Shown here: piece after piece, positions 7,862 to 10,910 of the stretch | Numbering within the stretch: position 1 is the stretch's first letter | How the letters are laid out: each line of letters starts with the position of its first letter | Assembly: GCA_002505495.1 (NCBI GenBank) | Contig: DAVI01000101.1 | Location: forward strand, 14,756-25,665 | Origin: Euryarchaeota archaeon UBA59 | Lineage (GTDB): Archaea; Thermoplasmatota; Poseidoniia; Poseidoniales; Thalassarchaeaceae | Direction of reading: 5' to 3' | DNA: 10,910 bases | Translations under genes and position numbers: made by a program | The notes under the pieces: model-generated | Databases searched by the model: none | What the model saw: only the letters and a program-made list of their open reading frames with translations | What the model was told of the DNA's origin: nothing

Positions 7862-8302
7862 TCATCTGTAGCTCTTCTGCCACTTTGCACGAGCCCCGCG
7901 ACCAAGTTGGTGCTTGGGCTCCTTCCTGCGCGGGTCGTTCACCAGCAGGCTTCGGTCGAATCGGAGGTACTCCTTGTAGAGTTCCTCATCATCACCCTCG
8001 GCTCCGCCGTTGTACTTGACTAGTCCACGAGCGATTGCAGTCCTGATTGCATCCACCTGACCCATCACTCCGCCGCCCTGCGTATCGACATTGATGTCGA
8101 CATCTGCGGTGCGGTTCATCGCCTCAGCGATTACGAGTGGTTCCATCGCCTTGCGGCGAGCGATTTCGGGCTCGAAAATTTCGATTGGCTGGCTGTTCAC
8201 GCGGACTCTACCCTTGCCGGGCTTCACCACCGCGCGGGCAATCGCCGTCTTGCGCTTGCCACTGGTCTCGACTGCCAACTTCTTGTGCTTCCTGCGTGCC
8301 AT
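7862..8302 (-). CDS. rps9: 30S ribosomal protein S9 (uS9)
   Basis: A small-subunit ribosomal protein whose C-terminal tail reaches the P-site tRNA anticodon. The 146-residue product shows TSGKRKTAIARAVV near residue 13, the GGGVMGQVDAIRTAIARGLV core helix motif near 75-95, and the diagnostic basic end GRGARAKWQKSYR with the universal C-terminal Lys-Ser-Tyr-Arg. It is slightly longer than many archaeal S9 proteins because of a charged insert (EGDDEE) and the N-terminal MARRKHKK. Its ATG overlaps the rpl13 TGA as TGATG, and a GAGGTGA lies 6 nt before it inside the rpl13 end, so translation is probably coupled. Confidence 0.98.
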   Translation of the reverse strand: MARRKHKKLAVETSGKRKTAIARAVVKPGKGRVRVNSQPIEIFEPEIARRKAMEPLVIAEAMNRTADVDINVDTQGGGVMGQVDAIRTAIARGLVKYNGGAEGDDEELYKEYLRFDRSLLVNDPRRKEPKHQLGRGARAKWQKSYR

Positions 8303-8793
8303 CAGTATTCACCTCGGATTCTGTCCATCGGCGCGCCGAGATTCTCAGAAATCTTGCCGAGTTTCATGAAGCGACCGGGAAGAGGACGAGTGACCCCCGA
8401 AAGGTCCCCCATCTCATGACCCTCAGGAAGGGAATCCCCTGAAAGGTGGCTTGGGCAGCCGATTAGTACACGTAGGTTTCGCGAGGCAGCACGGCCTGTG
8501 GAGTTCTTCTGGTAGGGTAGCATTCCCCTAACTGTCCGCTTGATGATCTTGTCGGGCATGCGTGGGAAGAAGGGACCCTTGCGGGCGTGGTTCAACTCGT
8601 ACTTCTTGCGGTAGGTTGCCATCACTGCACGCTTGGTACCTGACACGATTGCGCTCTCCGCATTCAAGATGATGACTCTGTCAAGGGTACCACTCCGCTG
8701 TCCGCTCAAGAGAATCTTGGCGACATGGCTGGACAGTCGTCCGAGCACCTGGTCGGTGGCATCGAAAACATAGGTTGTTGGCTCCTCATCCAA
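8302..8793 (-). CDS. rpl13: 50S ribosomal protein L13 (uL13)
   Basis: A large-subunit rRNA-binding protein. The 163-residue product has the family signatures FDATDQVLGRLSSHVAK at the N terminus, ILNAESAIVSGTKR, and GPFFPRMPDKIIKRTVRGMLPYQ in the middle. The archaeal C-terminal extension follows. The start is a TTG at 8793; no in-frame ATG exists before the conserved FDAT, and ATG 8789 is out of frame. A GGGGGTG (8801-8807) lies 7 nt upstream and supports TTG. It overlaps the end of rpl18e by 8 nt and shares 1 nt with rps9. Confidence 0.97.
   Translation of the reverse strand: MDEEPTTYVFDATDQVLGRLSSHVAKILLSGQRSGTLDRVIILNAESAIVSGTKRAVMATYRKKYELNHARKGPFFPRMPDKIIKRTVRGMLPYQKNSTGRAASRNLRVLIGCPSHLSGDSLPEGHEMGDLSGVTRPLPGRFMKLGKISENLGAPMDRIRGEY
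8309..8315 (-). promoter_or_regulatory. Ribosome binding site of rps9
   Basis: GAGGTGA lies within the last codons of rpl13, 6 nt before the rps9 ATG. It is identical in sequence and spacing to the rpoN site, so this genome clearly uses Shine-Dalgarno signals inside operons. Confidence 0.85.
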
Positions 8794-9151
8794 GGATAAA
8801 CACCCCCGTTCCGGTTGGGTTCTTCTCCATCAATTCAGCGATGCTCATCACTTCGCCTCCGGCTGCCTCGATCTTCTCCTGTGCGCCGCTGCTGAAGCTG
8901 AACGCGGCTACGGACGGCTTGCCTACGACCTCGCCGCTTCCAAGCAACTTACCGGGAACGAGGACCATGTCCTCGTCCGCGGCGTGGCGGCTCAGTCGGC
9001 TCAGGTTAGGCTGCGACCAATTGCTGCGACTCTTCTCGAGCCGTAGCGCCACGTCTCGCCACAGTGCTGCACCAGTAGAACGAGACTGGGCCTTCAGCTG
9101 GTCGATGAGATCGACCAAGGCTTCGTTCGTCTTCACTATCTGCTTACTCAT
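8786..9151 (-). CDS. rpl18e: 50S ribosomal protein L18e (eL18)
   Basis: An archaeal/eukaryotic-specific large-subunit protein with no bacterial counterpart under this name, which makes it good evidence for an archaeon. The 121-residue length fits the family. Visible features are LWRDVALRLEKSRSNW, RLSRHAADEDMVLVPGKLLGSGEV and the conserved VAAFSFSSGAQEKIEAAGG end. It is first in the L18e-L13-S9-RpoN operon. A GAGGGAG (9156-9162) lies 4 nt before ATG 9151. Its end overlaps the TTG start of rpl13. Confidence 0.98.
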   Translation of the reverse strand: MSKQIVKTNEALVDLIDQLKAQSRSTGAALWRDVALRLEKSRSNWSQPNLSRLSRHAADEDMVLVPGKLLGSGEVVGKPSVAAFSFSSGAQEKIEAAGGEVMSIAELMEKNPTGTGVFILG

Positions 9152-9277
9152 ATGACTCCCTCGACGTTTTGGGCGACCCGCCGACCTGCCGTCCCGTTAT
9201 GAACCCACCGCGCAGGAACAGCGTGGCCCCTACGGGGCCGTGAGCGAGAATGGCCCCTATGAGAAGGTGATTGGGGC
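9152..9277. promoter_or_regulatory. Divergent promoter region of the ribosomal operon and the unknown plus-strand gene
   Basis: 126 bp between two divergently read genes. A GTTATGAA stretch at about 9195-9202 is the best AT-rich patch. Read leftward (TTCATAAC) it lies about 45 nt before rpl18e and could be its TATA box. GGCCCC at 9225-9230, GGGGCC at 9234-9239 and GGCCCC at 9252-9257 form a hairpin with a 3-nt loop and a second dyad. GGCCCCTA occurs twice, 27 bp apart. These sit between the possible TATA patch and the plus-strand gene and may be an operator. AAGGTGA (9264-9270) is the plus-strand ribosome binding site. Promoter assignment is tentative. Confidence 0.4.
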
Positions 9278-9799
9278 GTGATGTCGACGGCGCAGCCGTG
9301 GATGGCGATTGCTTCAAGTCGGATGGGTGATGTTGGCGGCACGATAGAGATGTCAGACTGGCGCACCATCATCGACGAAGCACTCGGTAGTGACGGGGAT
9401 GACCCCATTGCACTTTACAGGAAGTTCGGGGAGGCTGCGGATGCCGCCGTCGAGGAGGCGCAATCCCGACTGAACGACTCTTGGACCGAGCCGAGCCAGA
9501 TGATGGAGACGGTCTACGGAGCGATGGTCGCCTATGCCAACCAAGTGTTGGCCCGGATGCAGGCGGAGGATGTCGAGGCTGGCAGCCTCGACCACGCGTT
9601 CAGGACCGGCCAGGCGTATGGCGTCTCGTGCGTGCTCAACCACATCATCGACAGGCTGCGCGATCCCTCATCGGTCTCCCAACTCGAAGCGCTTGACGCG
9701 TTCAGTGACAAGATGCATGACGGCATCCTCGAAGATGTCCGCGAAATCGGCCTGACCATCGAACTGCTCGATGCCAAGGGCAAGACCCTCGACACCTGA
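9278..9799 (+). CDS. Uncharacterised soluble helical protein
   Basis: I do not recognise this protein. The 173-residue product is acidic, mostly helical in appearance, with no signal peptide or membrane segment. Recognisable stretches are DWRTIIDEALGSDGDDP, ALYRKFGEAADAAVEEAQ, FRTGQAYGVSCVLNHIIDRL and a C-terminal DVREIGLTIELLDAKGK. No metal-binding or catalytic pattern stands out. Start: GTG 9278 and ATG 9281 follow a GGTGA (9266-9270) by 7 and 10 nt. ATG 9350 would remove a less convincing 24-residue N terminus and begin MSDWRTI, but has no close ribosome binding site. Coding character is supported by the balanced helical protein it gives, whereas the frame on the opposite strand gives a low-complexity product. 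It is divergent from the ribosomal operon and convergent with the DUF4129-like protein, so it is transcribed alone here. Confidence 0.8.
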   Translation: MMSTAQPWMAIASSRMGDVGGTIEMSDWRTIIDEALGSDGDDPIALYRKFGEAADAAVEEAQSRLNDSWTEPSQMMETVYGAMVAYANQVLARMQAEDVEAGSLDHAFRTGQAYGVSCVLNHIIDRLRDPSSVSQLEALDAFSDKMHDGILEDVREIGLTIELLDAKGKTLDT

Positions 9800-9886
9800 A
9801 CGGCTCCACGCCATCGAACATGGCGCCATCATCGGAACGACCGACGCCGAGCGTGAGCCCGACTGTCGACCGCTCGTCGTTTGCAA
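9800..9886. other. Convergent intergenic gap
   Basis: 87 bp between the stops of two converging genes. An imperfect inverted repeat (CGAC and GAGCG at 9842-9853 with a 3-nt bulge, against CGCTCGTCG at 9871-9879) could form a stem, but there is no T tract on either strand, so a terminator is not shown. No gene is seen. Confidence 0.3.
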
Positions 9887-10910
9887 TCAAAGGCTGAAGT
9901 CGTTGGCTTCGGCATTGTCGTCGAGACCCGCCTGCTTCACCGTGCCATCAGCGGTCGTGAACTGACCCGCCTTCACCTGCTCGGCGTGGATGGTCGAATC
10001 ATGCTCCGCACTGCGGCTCAACTGCTGCTCACCGAGTGCCAGCGAGATGCTGGTGGTAATCGCCTGTAGCGTCTGAATCGCCTTGTCCCTATGGGACACG
10101 GTAATCTGGTGGTCGGAGTACCGAGCCTCTTCGAAAATGGAGAGGAAGGCGTCCAACTGGTCTGCCGTGACGATGCCTCGCAGAGCCTGCCTGACCGCCC
10201 ACTCGAACTCGCGAGTGGTCTCGTAGACCTTCTTCATGAAGCCGTGCTGGCGGAAGAACCGCACCAAGTCCTTGTAGCAGTTGAAAATCACCTGCACATA
10301 CTCGTTTGCGGCTTGCAACTGCATCATCGTGTCCGTCAGGATACCCTTCAGAATCTCGATTCTACGGCGCTCAGCATAGCGCTTGTACATCACAGCACCA
10401 ATGATCATGCTGAATAACAGCGCCAAAATCACCGGCAGCACATACTCGGGTTGAGTCCACCATGCCGCCCCTTGGGTGTCACTCCGGGGGTCTCCGAGGA
10501 AGACCTCGCCTTCGAGGTTCTCGCCACCTACGAAGTAGGCGGACTCGGGGAAGGTGGCGATGATTCGCCACAGACCCTCACAATTCTCGCCGCCGCAATC
10601 GGTGCCTGTGTACTCGTATGAGAAGTTGGCAATTCCACGGTCGTTTGTCGTCTCAATCGACACCGTGTCGTCAACCCAACTAGAACCATTCCAATACTGG
10701 AACACGAAGTGGACCTGCTGACCTGCTGCTGCAGCCTCGATTCTGTTGCGCAGAACCGCCACGCCGCCAGTAACCTCGTCACCTGGTCGGTATCCGTTGA
10801 CTCGCTCCCACGGGTCGTCAAACTGCATGTCCACCTTGCTGCGAACAAGCACCATGATGTCCATGTATGAACCGTTGACCACGGCCGAACTCTCTCGGTC
10901 GCATCCCTTG
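9887..10910 (-). CDS. C-terminal part of a large membrane protein with Ig-like region and DUF4129-like domain
   Basis: The frame is open to the right edge, so the true start lies outside; GTG 10882 is only an internal codon. At least 341 residues are visible. An extracytoplasmic beta-rich region (about 10480-10800) has a YRPGDEVTGGVAVL stretch and two cysteines in TDCGGENCEG. One membrane helix (about 10377-10448, PVILALLFSMIIGAVMY) is followed by the basic KRYAERRR, which puts the C-terminal part in the cytoplasm. That part contains ETTREFEWAVRQAL (about 10190-10230) and LFEEARYSDH-like residues (about 10113-10136, FEEARYSDH), the typical pattern of DUF4129, often found at the C terminus of transglutaminase-related membrane proteins. 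The last 50 residues look disordered. The upstream part may hold a peptidase or transglutaminase-like or repeat domain; this cannot be seen. Confidence 0.8.
   Translation of the reverse strand, partial: KGCDRESSAVVNGSYMDIMVLVRSKVDMQFDDPWERVNGYRPGDEVTGGVAVLRNRIEAAAAGQQVHFVFQYWNGSSWVDDTVSIETTNDRGIANFSYEYTGTDCGGENCEGLWRIIATFPESAYFVGGENLEGEVFLGDPRSDTQGAAWWTQPEYVLPVILALLFSMIIGAVMYKRYAERRRIEILKGILTDTMMQLQAANEYVQVIFNCYKDLVRFFRQHGFMKKVYETTREFEWAVRQALRGIVTADQLDAFLSIFEEARYSDHQITVSHRDKAIQTLQAITTSISLALGEQQLSRSAEHDSTIHAEQVKAGQFTTADGTVKQAGLDDNAEANDFSL

Noticed and set aside
9148..9408. 86-codon minus-strand frame ending on the rpl18e start
   Set aside because: It overlaps the better-supported plus-strand gene, covers the promoter region and gives a low-complexity Ser/Pro/Arg-rich product.

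Overview
The window looks like a piece of an uncultivated archaeal genome. Marine Group II / Poseidoniales (Thermoplasmatota) is my best guess. It carries the archaeal ribosomal/RNA polymerase cluster L18e-L13-S9-RpoN with archaeal-type proteins, GAGGTGA-type ribosome binding sites, a tRNA-Pro without an encoded CCA, and very large membrane-anchored surface proteins with beta-helix, PKD-like and calcium-binding repeats. The lineage is inferred from gene content and not proven here.

Layout, left to right: almost everything is on the minus strand. Positions 1-2084 hold an NAD+-dependent DNA ligase (ligA) that runs off the left edge with only the end of its BRCT domain missing. Upstream of it in the transcription direction are a 186-residue uncharacterised membrane protein (2130-2690) and a giant secreted, membrane-anchored beta-helix protein (2697-7412). 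These three genes are packed with gaps of 6 and 45 nt and may form one transcript. The 45-nt gap before ligA is almost entirely taken up by two perfect inverted repeats, one of which buries the ligA start codon. A tRNA-Pro(GGG) gene lies at 7549-7623, only 12 nt after rpoN. Then, still on the minus strand, come rpoN, rps9, rpl13 and rpl18e (7636-9151), with overlapping or nearly touching ends. This is a standard archaeal translation/transcription operon.

At 9152-9277 the coding strand switches. This 126-bp divergent region must hold promoters for the ribosomal operon (leftward) and for a plus-strand gene of unknown function (9278-9799). It contains three GGCCCC/GGGGCC half-sites. The plus-strand gene converges on the C-terminal part of a large membrane protein (9887-10910, minus, truncated by the right edge) with an extracytoplasmic Ig-like region, one membrane helix and a DUF4129-like cytoplasmic domain.

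The ribosomal part is ordinary. The points worth a second look are a bacterial-type NAD+ ligase in an archaeal context, the hairpins over its start codon, the multi-module surface protein, the conserved-looking unknown genes, and the repeat cluster in the divergent promoter region. I found no CRISPR array, insertion sequence or clear defence or mobile system.
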